Positions 47,495-56,440 are shown, counted from the stretch's first letter. The stretch is DNA of 64,000 nt from Nocardia rhizosphaerihabitans (GCF_014646295.1 NZ_BMNE01000001.1:496001-560000); one strand, 5' to 3'. Made by a program: numbers and translations. Notes: a model not told the origin generated them from the sequence alone.

Positions 47495-47832
47495 ACGTTC
47501 CGGTCTACACCATCGCGTTCGGCGCCCCGCACCCCGGGAGACGAAGCGGCGGACCCCGTCACTGGGACGGAGCCCGCCGCGGCAGGAATGAGGGGGTCGA
47601 CCGCAGCCCTCGGGACCACCGGCTCATCCATACGCCGAGATGAGCATAGGTCAGGCTTACCTAAGTGGTCAAGTGCCACGCCGACAGCGGCGTCGCGGGC
47701 TTGCTCAACACGATCGCAATACTTCATGATCTCTGATACCTCTATGTTTTCCGAGGCTTGTGTCGATGTTGAAAGCTCATGTTCTGGGCGCACGACGGCC
47801 AGGGGTGGGCGCGGCGAGAGAGGCAAGATTTC
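47495..47832. other. 338-bp intergenic region
   Basis: No gene seen. It separates a minus-strand thioesterase from the plus-strand L,D-transpeptidase and contains an iron-box-like palindrome (47646-47664) followed by AT-richer DNA with GATCTCTGATACCTCTATG, possibly the transpeptidase promoter. Open frames across it on both strands have no recognisable content. Confidence 0.5.
47646..47664. promoter_or_regulatory. Iron box (IdeR/DtxR-type)
   Basis: ATAGGTCAGGCTTACCTAA matches 16 of 19 positions of the IdeR consensus TTAGGTTAGGCTAACCTAA. It lies 152 bp before the thioesterase start and about 170 bp before the L,D-transpeptidase start. Which gene it governs is unclear. Confidence 0.65.
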
Positions 47833-48345
47833 GTGAGTAGTAGTCGTATCCCCCGCTGGGCTGTGCAGGCGGCGATGTGCGCGGCGGTGGCCGGCGCGGC
47901 CGTCGCGGCGCCGGTGCAGGCCGAACCACTGTGGCCCGGCGGTCCCGATGTTCCCGGTGTTCCGGCCATCATTCCGGCTCCCCCGCCGGAACCGGTCGTC
48001 GCGCCGTGCAGTGAGAAGGCGCGGGCGTGCCTGCAGCTGTCCACCAACAACGCCTGGCTGATGGACAACGGCAAGGTGACCTTCGGGCCGAGTCCGATGT
48101 CGCACGGCAGGCCCGGGTACGAGACCCCGCCCGGCGTCTTCAAGGTCGCGTTCAAGAAGCCGTTCCACTGGAGCACCCTGCACAACGCGCCGATGGAGTA
48201 CGCGGTGTTCTTCAACGGTGACATCGCCTACCACATCGGACCCACCGAGGAGCAGTCCCACGGCTGCATCCGGCTGACACCCGAAGGCGCCAAGGCGCAC
48301 TACGAGTGGCTGGAGCCGGGCGACATCGTCGAAGTTGTGCCGTGA
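47833..48345 (+). CDS. L,D-transpeptidase (YkuD domain)
   Basis: A 170-residue exported protein. A signal peptide (RWAVQAAMCAAVAGAAVAAPVQA) leads to a Pro-rich segment and a YkuD catalytic domain with HIGPTEEQSHGCIRL, nucleophile Cys145. Such enzymes make 3-3 cross-links in peptidoglycan or attach proteins to it. It is shorter than the Ldt paralogues with Ig-like domains and resembles single-domain members. The GTG at 47833 puts the signal peptide at the N-terminus; an in-frame ATG at 47779 adds 18 charged residues. A strong terminator follows. Confidence 0.85.
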   Translation: MSSSRIPRWAVQAAMCAAVAGAAVAAPVQAEPLWPGGPDVPGVPAIIPAPPPEPVVAPCSEKARACLQLSTNNAWLMDNGKVTFGPSPMSHGRPGYETPPGVFKVAFKKPFHWSTLHNAPMEYAVFFNGDIAYHIGPTEEQSHGCIRLTPEGAKAHYEWLEPGDIVEVVP

Positions 48346-48362
48346 GTTCGTCGCGGTGAGCG

Positions 48363-48390
48363 AGGGGAGGCCGGATCGCCGGCCTCCCCT
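48363..48390. terminator. Terminator after L,D-transpeptidase
   Basis: Perfect 12-bp inverted repeat (48363-48374 / 48379-48390) with loop ATCG and a TTTCTC tail on the plus strand, between convergent genes. Confidence 0.9.
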
Positions 48391-48393
48391 TTC

Positions 48394-49302
48394 TCATGGG
48401 GTCGAGGCGGCGAGCGCGTCGAACAGCCACAGGTGCGCCGCGCCGGAGGTCACCATCTCGCCGGTGAGGGTCGCGGTGAGCCGCCAATATCGCCGGAGCT
48501 GGTCGGCGCCTTCGGCATCCGCCAGGAGTTGCCGCCGGAAGGCGGGGGTGTCGGCGAGACCGCGCGCGGTGGCGTGGGCGTCGACATAGTGGTCGAGTTC
48601 GGCGCCGGGCGTGGGTGCGCGGCCCGCGGCGACCAGCGGCGCCGCCGACAGACAGGCATCGGCCACCTCGGCGAGCAGGCGGCGTTCGTCGCGGATGCCG
48701 GGGGTGCCACGATGGCGGATGGTGTCGAACATGGCTGCGCTGAGCGCCGGATCCGTCACGGTGGCAACGAGTTCCGCGTAGGCGATGAGGTGTTCCGGGC
48801 GGGCGTCGGCGGCGGGTTCGGGAACATTCATGTCGATGAAGTCGTCGATCACCGCGGTGGGCAGCGGGGTGAGCTGACGGCGCCAGAAGCGGCCGAGCGC
48901 GTCGCGGGCCGCCTGTGGATCTGTCACGGCGGCAAGCAGATTCAGGCTGTCGGGCGCGCAGTGCTCGACGGCGCGGAGCAGCGATCGGCGGCGGCTCAGC
49001 GCGTCCAGTTCGTGATCGAGGGCGGCGCGTTCGGCCGCGATCACCTCTTCGATCGACCGGGCACCGGCCAGCACGTCACCGATCGCGACCAGGCCGATGC
49101 CGAACGAACGCAGGCGGCGCAGCAGCATCAGTCGTTCGGCGGCCGACGGGTCGAACACCCGATGGCCGGCCGAGGTGCGCTGGACATCGAGAAGGCCCTC
49201 GTCGCAATAGAACCGGATGGTGCGGACCGCGACGCCTGTGCGCGTGGCGAGTTCGCCGATCGTCAGACGTGTGCTGTCGGTCACAATCGCTGGCACCTCC
49301 AC
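48394..49302 (-). CDS. MerR-family transcriptional regulator
   Basis: A 302-residue regulator. MerR winged helix at the N-terminus (LTIGELATRTGVAVRTIRFYCDEGLL, with the RFY turn and RVF wing), dimer helix, then a 190-residue C-terminal ligand-type region of unknown specificity. GTG 49302 and GTG 49284 are both possible starts; GGAGGTG lies before the latter. It is divergent from the DinB-type gene, and a palindrome (49297-49312) in the shared region overlaps the first start, so autoregulation is likely. Confidence 0.83.
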   Translation of the reverse strand: MEVPAIVTDSTRLTIGELATRTGVAVRTIRFYCDEGLLDVQRTSAGHRVFDPSAAERLMLLRRLRSFGIGLVAIGDVLAGARSIEEVIAAERAALDHELDALSRRRSLLRAVEHCAPDSLNLLAAVTDPQAARDALGRFWRRQLTPLPTAVIDDFIDMNVPEPAADARPEHLIAYAELVATVTDPALSAAMFDTIRHRGTPGIRDERRLLAEVADACLSAAPLVAAGRAPTPGAELDHYVDAHATARGLADTPAFRRQLLADAEGADQLRRYWRLTATLTGEMVTSGAAHLWLFDALAASTP

Positions 49303-49312
49303 CTCGGTGGAG
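49297..49312. promoter_or_regulatory. Palindromic operator CTCCACC-TC-GGTGGAG
   Basis: Perfect 7-bp inverted repeat with 2-bp spacer in the 27-44 bp gap between the divergent MerR and DinB-type genes. Size and symmetry fit a MerR-family site. Confidence 0.6.
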
Positions 49313-49328
49313 TTCCTACGGTACCCAC

Positions 49329-49934
49329 ATGACTGAACAGCACACCACCGCCGAGACGATCTGGCAGGCGGTCGCCACGGAACGCGCGAGCCTCGTCGCT
49401 ATGCTTCGCGACCTGCCCGAACCGGCCTGGGATACTGCCTCGCTGTGCGACGGCTGGCGGGTGCGGGATGTGGTCGCGCATCTCGTGCTGGCCACGCGGG
49501 TCACGATCGGCTCGCTCGTCGTGAACGTGATCCGGGCCCGCGGGAATCTCGATCGCCTGATCCACGACACCGCTGTCCGGCTCGCCGACCGGACGTCGAC
49601 CGCCGAACTGCTGGACGCCTTGCGCGCCACCGTCGACTCCCGGATCACGCCGATCGGGACGACGCCGATCGACCGCCTGATGGACCTGCTGGTGCACGGT
49701 CAGGACATCGCGATCCCGCTCGGCATCGACCGGGTCATGCCGACGTCGGCCGCGCAGTGGTCGCTGGAACGAGTGTGGACGATGGGCACCCCGTTCCACG
49801 CCCGCAAGCGCCTCGCCGGATACGCCCTCACCGCGACCGACACGGGCTGGACCGCGGGCACCGGCACTCCGCTGTCCGGTACGGCGGCGGAGCTGCTGCT
49901 GGTCGTCACCGGACGCACGGCACCGGACCGCTAG
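49329..49934 (+). CDS. Maleylpyruvate isomerase family mycothiol-dependent protein (DinB-like)
   Basis: A 201-residue four-helix protein of the DinB/MDMPI superfamily: SLCDGWRVRDVVAHLVLATR (about residues 38-57) is the conserved second-helix motif with its metal-site histidine, and VHGQDIAIPLG provides a further histidine. Many actinomycete members use mycothiol as cofactor. The 14-base stretch between the MerR palindrome and the ATG suggests direct control by that regulator. The specific reaction is unknown. Confidence 0.8.
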   Translation: MTEQHTTAETIWQAVATERASLVAMLRDLPEPAWDTASLCDGWRVRDVVAHLVLATRVTIGSLVVNVIRARGNLDRLIHDTAVRLADRTSTAELLDALRATVDSRITPIGTTPIDRLMDLLVHGQDIAIPLGIDRVMPTSAAQWSLERVWTMGTPFHARKRLAGYALTATDTGWTAGTGTPLSGTAAELLLVVTGRTAPDR

Positions 49935-50041
49935 GCGGAGCCTGCCTCGGGCCGACGCCCACGTGACACGTCGATGATCGCGGCACAGCGAAAGGCGGGC
50001 CGGATCGCGTGGTCGAGGGTAGTGACGACAGGCAGTCGTGA

Positions 50042-51625
50042 TCAGACTGCGGCGGTGGCGTGCTCGGCAACGCCGTCACCCGGAATATCTACCGCAGCTT
50101 CGGAATCCGGCACCGAAGTCGCACCAGCCGGGATCCGGCGCAGGAGCGCGACCGCCAGTACCGCACCCGCGGCCGACAGCACGGCGGCGGTCCAGGCCGC
50201 GGCATTGAGTCCGTTCGTGAAGGCCTCACGCGCCGCGGCCACGACGGCCTCGGCGACCTCGGCGACCTCGGCGGGCAGCGACTCGGCCGAACTCAGCGCT
50301 CCGGGCAGGGTTTCCGCGGCCGCGCCCTCGGCATCCGCCATGCCGCCGCGGTACACCGCCGCACCCACGCTGCCGAGCAGCGCGACACCCAGTGCCACGC
50401 CGAGGTCGCTGGCGGTGCTGTTCACCGCCGACGCCGCGCCCGCCTTCTCCGCGGGAGCCGCGCCGATGACCAGGCCGGGGATCAGCGCCATGGCGGGCGC
50501 GATGCCCGGGTACAGGACGTAGAACCCGACGATGAGCAGCGGCAGGCCCGCGACGCTGTCGACCTGGGTGAGCACCAGGTAGCCGACGGTCGAGACCGCA
50601 AGCCCCGCGGCGATCAGGTAGGCGGGGCGCACCCGGCGGGCGATGGCGGGGGTGACCGTCGAGACGATGACCAGGCCGATCGCGGCGGGCAGGATCCACA
50701 GGCCGGCTTGCAGCGGAGACTGAGCGGCGACCAGCTGCAAGTACTGCGTGAACAGCAGGTAGACCCCGCCGAGTGCGATGGCGGCGAGCATGTAGACGCC
50801 GAGCGAGCCGCTGAAGGTCCGGTTCGCGAACAGCCGCACGTCGAGCAGCGGGTCGGCCAGACGCAGCTGCCTGCGGACGAAGACCACCGCGAACAGCACG
50901 CCCGCCAGCAGGGTGAGCACCGATTCGGCGGCGAGTCCGGTCTCGGCGAGCTTCTTCACGCCGTACACGAACGGCAGCAGAGCGGCCAGCGACAGCGCGA
51001 CACTGACCGGATCGAGGCGACCGGCCTCCGGCGCACGGTATTCGGGCACGAGAACCGGCACCGCGAGCACGACGAGCAGCATCACCGGCACGCCGATCAG
51101 CATGGACGCGCCCCACCACAGCGAGGCCAGCATCAGCCCGCCGAGCAGCGGGCCCAGTGCCACACCCGCCGACACCGACGCCGCCCACAGGCCGATGGCG
51201 GTGGCGCGCTGCCGGTCGTCGCGGAACATCGTCGTGATCAGCGACAAGGTGGCAGGCATGACGGCGGACGCGCCGAGACCCATCAGCGCACGCGAGGCGA
51301 TGAGCAGGTCCGGGCTCGGCGCGAACGCGGCAACGACCGAGGCCACGCCGAACAGTGCCGCACCGGCCAGCAGCAGTCTGCGGCGGCCGAGCCGGTCACC
51401 CAGGGTGCCCATGGTCACGAGGAAGCCCGCCATCACGAACCCGTAGATGTCGTTGATCCACAGCAGCTGACCGCTGCTCGGCGACAGGTCGGCGGCGATG
51501 TACGGGGTGGCCAGGAACAGAACGGTCATGCTGAGGAACAGCAGCACCGTCGGCAGGAGCAGGACGGCCAGCCCCAGCCATTGGCGGGCTCCGGCCCGCT
51601 CGGGGACATCGGTGAACGCGGACAT
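50042..51625 (-). CDS. MFS drug efflux transporter (DHA2, 14-helix)
   Basis: A 527-residue membrane protein with about 14 hydrophobic helices. It shows the motif A loop GTLGDRLGRRRLLLAG and motif C-like LWAASVSAGVALGPLLGG of drug/H+ antiporters such as EmrB/QacA-type pumps. The long acidic-alanine loop before the last helix (about 440-490) is common in this group. The ATG at 51625 has no good Shine-Dalgarno; AAGGGAAA lies about 10 bases upstream. It is divergent from the SARP-type regulator across 129 bp. Confidence 0.88.
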   Translation of the reverse strand: MSAFTDVPERAGARQWLGLAVLLLPTVLLFLSMTVLFLATPYIAADLSPSSGQLLWINDIYGFVMAGFLVTMGTLGDRLGRRRLLLAGAALFGVASVVAAFAPSPDLLIASRALMGLGASAVMPATLSLITTMFRDDRQRATAIGLWAASVSAGVALGPLLGGLMLASLWWGASMLIGVPVMLLVVLAVPVLVPEYRAPEAGRLDPVSVALSLAALLPFVYGVKKLAETGLAAESVLTLLAGVLFAVVFVRRQLRLADPLLDVRLFANRTFSGSLGVYMLAAIALGGVYLLFTQYLQLVAAQSPLQAGLWILPAAIGLVIVSTVTPAIARRVRPAYLIAAGLAVSTVGYLVLTQVDSVAGLPLLIVGFYVLYPGIAPAMALIPGLVIGAAPAEKAGAASAVNSTASDLGVALGVALLGSVGAAVYRGGMADAEGAAAETLPGALSSAESLPAEVAEVAEAVVAAAREAFTNGLNAAAWTAAVLSAAGAVLAVALLRRIPAGATSVPDSEAAVDIPGDGVAEHATAAV

Positions 51626-51754
51626 CAGGAGGTTTCCCTTCGAGGAGGATTCGAACGAGACCCACCGTGCCGACCTGCCCTTCGGAAACCCTTCGGATCG
51701 ACTCAGGATCGCCTCGAGCGCACCGTGTCCCCGCCCCCGTTTAGGGTGGGTGAC

Positions 51755-54700
51755 ATGCGTTTCGGGGTGCTTGGGCCGTTGGCGGTGTGGACCGACGACG
51801 GGCAACCCGTCCGGGTTCCCGAGCTCAAGGTCCGGGTGCTGCTCGGTGCGCTGCTGGCCGAACCGGGCCGAATCGTGCCCGCCGACCGGCTCGTCGAGGA
51901 GCTGTGGGGCGGGGCGGCGATGCCGGCCAATCCGGCGGGTTCGCTGCAGACCCGCGCCTCCCAGTTGCGGCGCGTCCTCGGTGACGCCGAAACGGGCGGT
52001 CGCGATCTGCTGGTGTCGCGCTCCCCCGGCTATCTGCTCGACGTCGCCGCCGACGCGGTGGATTCACAGGTGTTCCAGGAACTGCTGCGCCAGGCGCGCG
52101 CCACCGAGGACATCGCCACCCGCGCACCGCTGCTCACCGAGGCGCTGGCGCTGTGGCGCGGTCCCGCACTGGCCGACCTGGCCGATCACGACTTCGCGCG
52201 AATTCCGGTGGTGCGGCTCGAGGAACAGCGGCTGACCGCCGTCGAGGAACTCGCGCAGGCCAGGATCGCGCTCGGCGAACACGATCAGGTCGCCGACGAA
52301 CTCGGCGCACTCACCGAACGGCATCCCCTGCGGGAAAGGTTGCGCGCGGCCCACATGCTGGCGCTGTACCGCTCAGGCCGCCATGGCGAGGCCCTCGACT
52401 CCTATCGACGACTGCGTGAGCATCTGGCCGAGGAACTCGGTCTCGATCCGAGTCCCGAGCTGGCTGCCCTGCATCGCGCTGTGCTGGAACAGGATCCGGC
52501 CCTGGGCGCCCCGGTGCGCCCCACGCCCGTCGTGCCGGTGACGCCGCGGCCCACCGTGCCGGTTCCGCCGACGACGCTGGTCGGACGCGAAGACGACCTC
52601 GCCGGGATCGATGCGCTGCTCCGCGCCGAACGGCTGGTGACGCTCACCGGACCGGGCGGGGTCGGGAAGACCCGGCTGGCGCTGGCCGCCGCGGCCACCC
52701 ATCGAGCGCGCGACGGTGTCCTGTTCGTCGAGCTGGCCGGTCTGTGCCTCGGCGCCGAGCAGGACAGTGCGCTGACCGCCCTCACCGAGGTGGTGGCCGC
52801 GGCGTTGGAGGTTCGCGACGATTCCGCCGGGTCGAGTCCGTTCCCGGTGCCCGACAACGGCACTCAGCTGGCCAGGCTCGCCGAGGCGGTGCGCGCCAAA
52901 CAGGTGCTGCTCGTCCTGGACAACGGCGAGCATGTCGCCGAAGCGGCCGCCGCGCTGGTCTCGCGGCTGCTCGGCGCCGCACCCGAACTGCGGGTACTGG
53001 TGACCAGTCAGGTGCCCCTGTCGATCGCGGGCGAGCACCTCTGGCCGGTGGCACCGCTGGCGGTGCCCGCCGCCGACGCCACCACCGCCGAGGTGGAACA
53101 GTCCTCTGCTGCACGACTTTTCGCCGATCGCGCCCGCTCCGCCGCACCGGATTTCGCCGTCACCGACGACAATGCCGCCGCGGTCGCCGCCATCGTCGCC
53201 CACCTCGACGGTGTGCCGCTCGCACTGGAACTGGCGGCGACCCGGGTCCGCGCGCTGGGCGTGCACACCCTGGCCGAACGGATCGAAGACCGGTTCACGC
53301 TGCTCTCGGCCGGGTACCGGGACGCACCGGACCGGCAGCGCACGCTGCGCGCGGTGATCGACTGGAGCTGGGAACTCCTGGACGATCCCGAACGCGCTGT
53401 GCTGCGGCGCCTTTCGGCGCACGCCGACGGCGGCACGCTGGGGTCGGCCGAGGCGGTGTGCGCGGGCGGCGATGTGGACCCGTCCGACGTCGCGGAACTC
53501 CTCGCCCGCCTGGTCGACCGGTCCCTGATCATCACGCCCGCCGCCGAGGCCCGGCCGCGCTACCGGCTGCTGAAATCGGTCGCGGCGTACGGCGTCGACC
53601 GATTGCGTGACAGTGGCGAGGAATTCGACACCCGGCTGCGCCATCTCGCGTACTACCTCGACCTGGCCGAACGCGCCGACCAGCAGCTGCGCACCGCCGA
53701 TCAGCGCAGATGGCTGGCCCGGCTCGACGCCGAGTCGGCCGATCTGCGCCGCGCACTCGAAACCGCCAGGGCCGCGGGCCGATCCGCCGACGCGCTGCGC
53801 CTGGTCAACGCGCTGGCCTGGTACTGGGTGATGCGCGGACGGCTGGCCGAGGGCATCCGGTCGATCGGCATCGCGCTGGCACTGCCCGGTGAGACCGGCT
53901 CGACCGCGCGCCGGATCGCCCTCCTGTGGCGCAGCGCGCTCGAGCTGGGTCGCGGCCAGGCCGTCGAGTCACTGCCCGCCGTCGGCGCCAGGCCGACGCC
54001 GGACGAACTGCGCGCCCGCTGGTATCTCGCGCACGCGCACACCGGATTCTCCGCACACCATCGCATGGACAGCGCCGCCGACCTGCGCACCGCCTTCGCC
54101 GATGCGGGCGACGAGTGGGGTGTCGCCGCTGCCTCGGCCTCGCTGGCCCGTGACGCCTTCGGACGCGGCGACCTGACCGGCCTGCGCGAACACGCCGAGC
54201 ACAGCCGCGCACTGTTCGCCAGGATCGGCGATCGCTGGGGGCTGGGCATCGCCGGCTACCTGCTCGGCAGCCACGCCGAGGTCACCGGGGATCACGGCAC
54301 CGCCCGCGAACACCATCGGGCGGCACTGACGACCGCCGAGGAGCTCGGGCTGTGGACCGAGGTCGGTGAGCGGCTCACCTCACTGGGCCGGATCGCGTTG
54401 CTGCGCGGCGAGTTCGAGCACAGCGCCGAATTGCACGAACGGGCCCGTCAGGTCGCGGTGGACCAGGGGCATCTCGTCGGGGAGGAATCCGCCGTACTCG
54501 GGCTCGGCCTCGTCGCCCGGCGCCGCGGCGATCTGCGCGCGGCCCGTGAGCACCTCGGCGCGTGGCTGGACTGGCACCTGCGCGCCGGATCGCATTTCGG
54601 CGCCGCGCTGATCCTCGTCGAACTGGGCTTCACCGCCGAGCTGGCCGGTGACGCGGACGAAGCCGAACGGCTGCAGCTGCGCGGGCTGGACTCCGCGCTG

Positions 54701-54985
54701 CGCACCGGCGATCCACGCGCCCACGCACTCGCGCTCGAAGGTCTCGCCGGATCACGGTCGCTCGCCGGGGATTCCGCGTCCGCCGCCCGGTTGCTCGGTG
54801 CCGCCGACACACTGCGCCGGTCGGCGGGCGCACCGCTGCCCGACGCCGAACGCGGGGATGTCGCACGCATCGAGGCGCGCATCGTCGGCGACATCGGCGC
54901 CGGACCGTTCGCGGCCGGTTTCGCCGACGGTTGCGGTGCCGACCCCCACACGCTGCACGACGCCAAGGCTTCGACTCGACCCTGA
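51755..54985 (+). CDS. SARP/AfsR-like transcriptional regulator with ATPase and TPR-like domains
   Basis: A 1076-residue regulator. An OmpR-type DNA-binding domain (1-95, MRFGVLGPLAVWTDDG, LVEELWGG) is followed by a bacterial transcriptional activation domain (about 100-245), an NB-ARC-like ATPase with Walker A TGPGGVGKTR at about 302-311 and LLVLDNGEH as Walker B, and a C-terminal alpha-helical repeat region (about 640-1060). Such proteins activate secondary-metabolite or stress genes. Its divergent neighbour is a drug-type MFS pump, a plausible target. Start at 51755, just after GGGTGGGTGAC. Confidence 0.88.
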   Translation: MRFGVLGPLAVWTDDGQPVRVPELKVRVLLGALLAEPGRIVPADRLVEELWGGAAMPANPAGSLQTRASQLRRVLGDAETGGRDLLVSRSPGYLLDVAADAVDSQVFQELLRQARATEDIATRAPLLTEALALWRGPALADLADHDFARIPVVRLEEQRLTAVEELAQARIALGEHDQVADELGALTERHPLRERLRAAHMLALYRSGRHGEALDSYRRLREHLAEELGLDPSPELAALHRAVLEQDPALGAPVRPTPVVPVTPRPTVPVPPTTLVGREDDLAGIDALLRAERLVTLTGPGGVGKTRLALAAAATHRARDGVLFVELAGLCLGAEQDSALTALTEVVAAALEVRDDSAGSSPFPVPDNGTQLARLAEAVRAKQVLLVLDNGEHVAEAAAALVSRLLGAAPELRVLVTSQVPLSIAGEHLWPVAPLAVPAADATTAEVEQSSAARLFADRARSAAPDFAVTDDNAAAVAAIVAHLDGVPLALELAATRVRALGVHTLAERIEDRFTLLSAGYRDAPDRQRTLRAVIDWSWELLDDPERAVLRRLSAHADGGTLGSAEAVCAGGDVDPSDVAELLARLVDRSLIITPAAEARPRYRLLKSVAAYGVDRLRDSGEEFDTRLRHLAYYLDLAERADQQLRTADQRRWLARLDAESADLRRALETARAAGRSADALRLVNALAWYWVMRGRLAEGIRSIGIALALPGETGSTARRIALLWRSALELGRGQAVESLPAVGARPTPDELRARWYLAHAHTGFSAHHRMDSAADLRTAFADAGDEWGVAAASASLARDAFGRGDLTGLREHAEHSRALFARIGDRWGLGIAGYLLGSHAEVTGDHGTAREHHRAALTTAEELGLWTEVGERLTSLGRIALLRGEFEHSAELHERARQVAVDQGHLVGEESAVLGLGLVARRRGDLRAAREHLGAWLDWHLRAGSHFGAALILVELGFTAELAGDADEAERLQLRGLDSALRTGDPRAHALALEGLAGSRSLAGDSASAARLLGAADTLRRSAGAPLPDAERGDVARIEARIVGDIGAGPFAAGFADGCGADPHTLHDAKASTRP

Positions 54986-55089
54986 ACCCGGCGCAGCCCG
55001 CGGCCCACATCCGGCGCAGGCGCCGAGCCGACCGGCGGCCTCGAGTCGACCCTGAGTCCATCCGAAGTCCACCCGGTCACGGTGGACCC

Positions 55090-55203
55090 ATGAATTACAC
55101 CGTGACCGACCACATCCGCCGCTACCTCGCCACCGACGGCCGCGACGGCTACCTCGAAGGCGGCACCACCAACCTCGTCATCACCATCGAGGAGCAGCAG
55201 TGA
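55090..55203 (+). pseudogene. Truncated Ddn-like (F420-dependent nitroreductase family) fragment
   Basis: A 37-residue open frame, MNYTVTDHIRRYLATDGRDG..., that resembles the first third of deazaflavin (F420)-dependent Ddn-family oxidoreductases (usual length about 140). It stops right where the family's conserved glycine-rich strand (usually TTTGRKSG) should follow. Its stop overlaps the GTG of the next gene (GTGA, 55200-55203). It may be a relic or may now serve only to couple translation. Confidence 0.5.
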
Positions 55204-55712
55204 GCAACCGAACCCGCGCCCAGGTCCACACCTTCGCCGACATCAAGCCCGACTTCGACACCATCGTCGGCTCGATCAACTACGCCACCATGACCACCGT
55301 CGACGCCAAGGGACGGCCCAGGTCGCGTGTGCTGATTCCGGTCTGGGAGACCGACACCGAGCAGCCGATCGGCTGGCTCGGGACCTACCGCACCCCGGTG
55401 AAAGCCGCCCATATCGCGGGCAATCCGCATGTGACGTTCTCCTATTGGAGTCCGGCGCAGAACACCGTCGCCGTCGACACCGTGGCCGAGTGGACCGACG
55501 AACCGGACGAACGCGCGCACGTGTGGAACCTGTACCGGCACGGTAGCCCGCCCGGCGCGGGCTACGACCCCGGCCAGTTCTGGCGGGGCCCGGACGATCC
55601 CGCCTTCCAGGTCCTCCGCCTGTCTCCGTGGCGCATCCAGGTGCTGCGGCGCCGCGATCTGATCGGTGGAATTCCGGCGCGCATCTGGCGTGACCCGCTC
55701 CAGGGGGATTGA
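55200..55712 (+). CDS. Pyridoxamine 5'-phosphate oxidase-like FMN-binding protein
   Basis: A 170-residue split-barrel protein with YATMTTVDAKGRPRSRVLIPVW near the N-terminus (the FMN-binding strand pair), HIAGNPHVTFSYWSP and a C-terminal WRIQVL. This is the PNPOx-like flavin or F420 family. It would bind FMN or F420 and reduce a small substrate. The GTG start overlaps the stop of a truncated Ddn-like fragment, another member of the same broad fold group. Confidence 0.8.
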   Translation: MSNRTRAQVHTFADIKPDFDTIVGSINYATMTTVDAKGRPRSRVLIPVWETDTEQPIGWLGTYRTPVKAAHIAGNPHVTFSYWSPAQNTVAVDTVAEWTDEPDERAHVWNLYRHGSPPGAGYDPGQFWRGPDDPAFQVLRLSPWRIQVLRRRDLIGGIPARIWRDPLQGD

Positions 55713-55868
55713 CAGCGCCTACGGCGAACGCGGTCGTTCACTGGTGGATCTGACAGGACTGGACGTCCGTACAGGTCACGGCGCGATCCGCTGTGACGGG
55801 TACCAACACCGGCCGGTACTTCCACCGGGAAGGATCTGTTGTCGAATTCGGCGAATCGGGCGATTTCC

Positions 55869-55897
55869 TTGCCGGAGGAAATGAGCGGAGCTACGTT
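55869..55897 (+). promoter_or_regulatory. Promoter of peptide gene 1
   Basis: TTGCCG (55869-55874), 17-bp spacer, TACGTT (55892-55897). The same layout occurs before peptide gene 2. Leader of about 65 bases to the ATG at 55968. Confidence 0.6.
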
Positions 55898-55967
55898 ACC
55901 CACATCCCGGCCGCGGGTTCCCCTCTTTTCCGGCGGGATGCTTACCAATCATGCAAGGAGATTCACC

Positions 55968-56081
55968 ATGGGTTCATTGACCGAGTTGATGATGGCCGCC
56001 ATTGCGGGAATAGGTTCCGCAGCCGAGGGCGATGGCCTACTCGCCGTATTCCTGGGCTCGGTCGAGGCTTTCTTCCCGTAA
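55968..56081 (+). CDS. Small MGSL peptide 1 (37 aa), candidate mycomembrane peptide
   Basis: A 37-residue peptide beginning MGSLTELMMAAIAG and ending FLGSVEAFFP, with AAGGAG 8 bases before the ATG. It has no signal peptide; it forms two amphipathic or hydrophobic helices around a GSAAEGDG turn. The second peptide is identical at 33 of 37 residues although the DNA differs at many third positions, so the product is under selection. Size, lack of signal and tandem occurrence resemble PorA/PorH-type pore peptides of Corynebacterium, some of which carry O-linked mycolate. A mycoloyltransferase gene follows at 56859. The similarity is in kind, not in sequence, so function is inferred. Confidence 0.7.
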   Translation: MGSLTELMMAAIAGIGSAAEGDGLLAVFLGSVEAFFP

Positions 56082-56099
56082 AGGAAGAGGCACATTCAC

Positions 56100-56115
56100 G
56101 GTCCGCCACCGGACC
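56100..56115 (+). terminator. Hairpin after peptide gene 1
   Basis: Perfect 6-bp stem GGTCCG/CGGACC with loop CCAC, followed by TATTTCC, 18 bp after the stop. It probably limits readthrough to the second peptide gene, which has its own promoter. From here to 56411 I see no gene or site; GC is unusually low (30 of 60 in one sample). Confidence 0.55.
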
Positions 56116-56411
56116 TATTTCCACAGGCTAGCCGAGCGGTTGTTGCGCATCATTGATAGCTATGCAACATGATATAGGAACACCGCCAGGCCCAAAGAAG
56201 GAGGGCGGTCGAGTCGTCGCGACCCCCCCAAAACCAGGGTCTGTCGCACCAGCCGGCAACGAACAGGTTCACCGCAGGTCATCGCCGTGTCGTCCCAGAC
56301 AGTAGCGATAGCCACAGGTCACCCGCAGTGCGGCTGCGTGCCATGGCAATCGGCGAGCAGCTTCCATCAGGAAAGAAAAAACGAACGAATCGCAGCATGT
56401 GAAACACCGGG

Positions 56412-56440
56412 TTGCCACACAATGAAAGTGGCGCTACGTT
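56412..56440 (+). promoter_or_regulatory. Promoter of peptide gene 2
   Basis: TTGCCA (56412-56417), 17-bp spacer, TACGTT (56435-56440), matching the promoter of peptide gene 1 including the flanking GCTACGTTACC. Leader of about 25 bases. Confidence 0.6.

Noticed and set aside
54969..55060. Short repeats around TCGACCCTGA after the SARP-type gene
   Set aside because: Only about 10 matching bases each, consistent with chance in GC-rich DNA.
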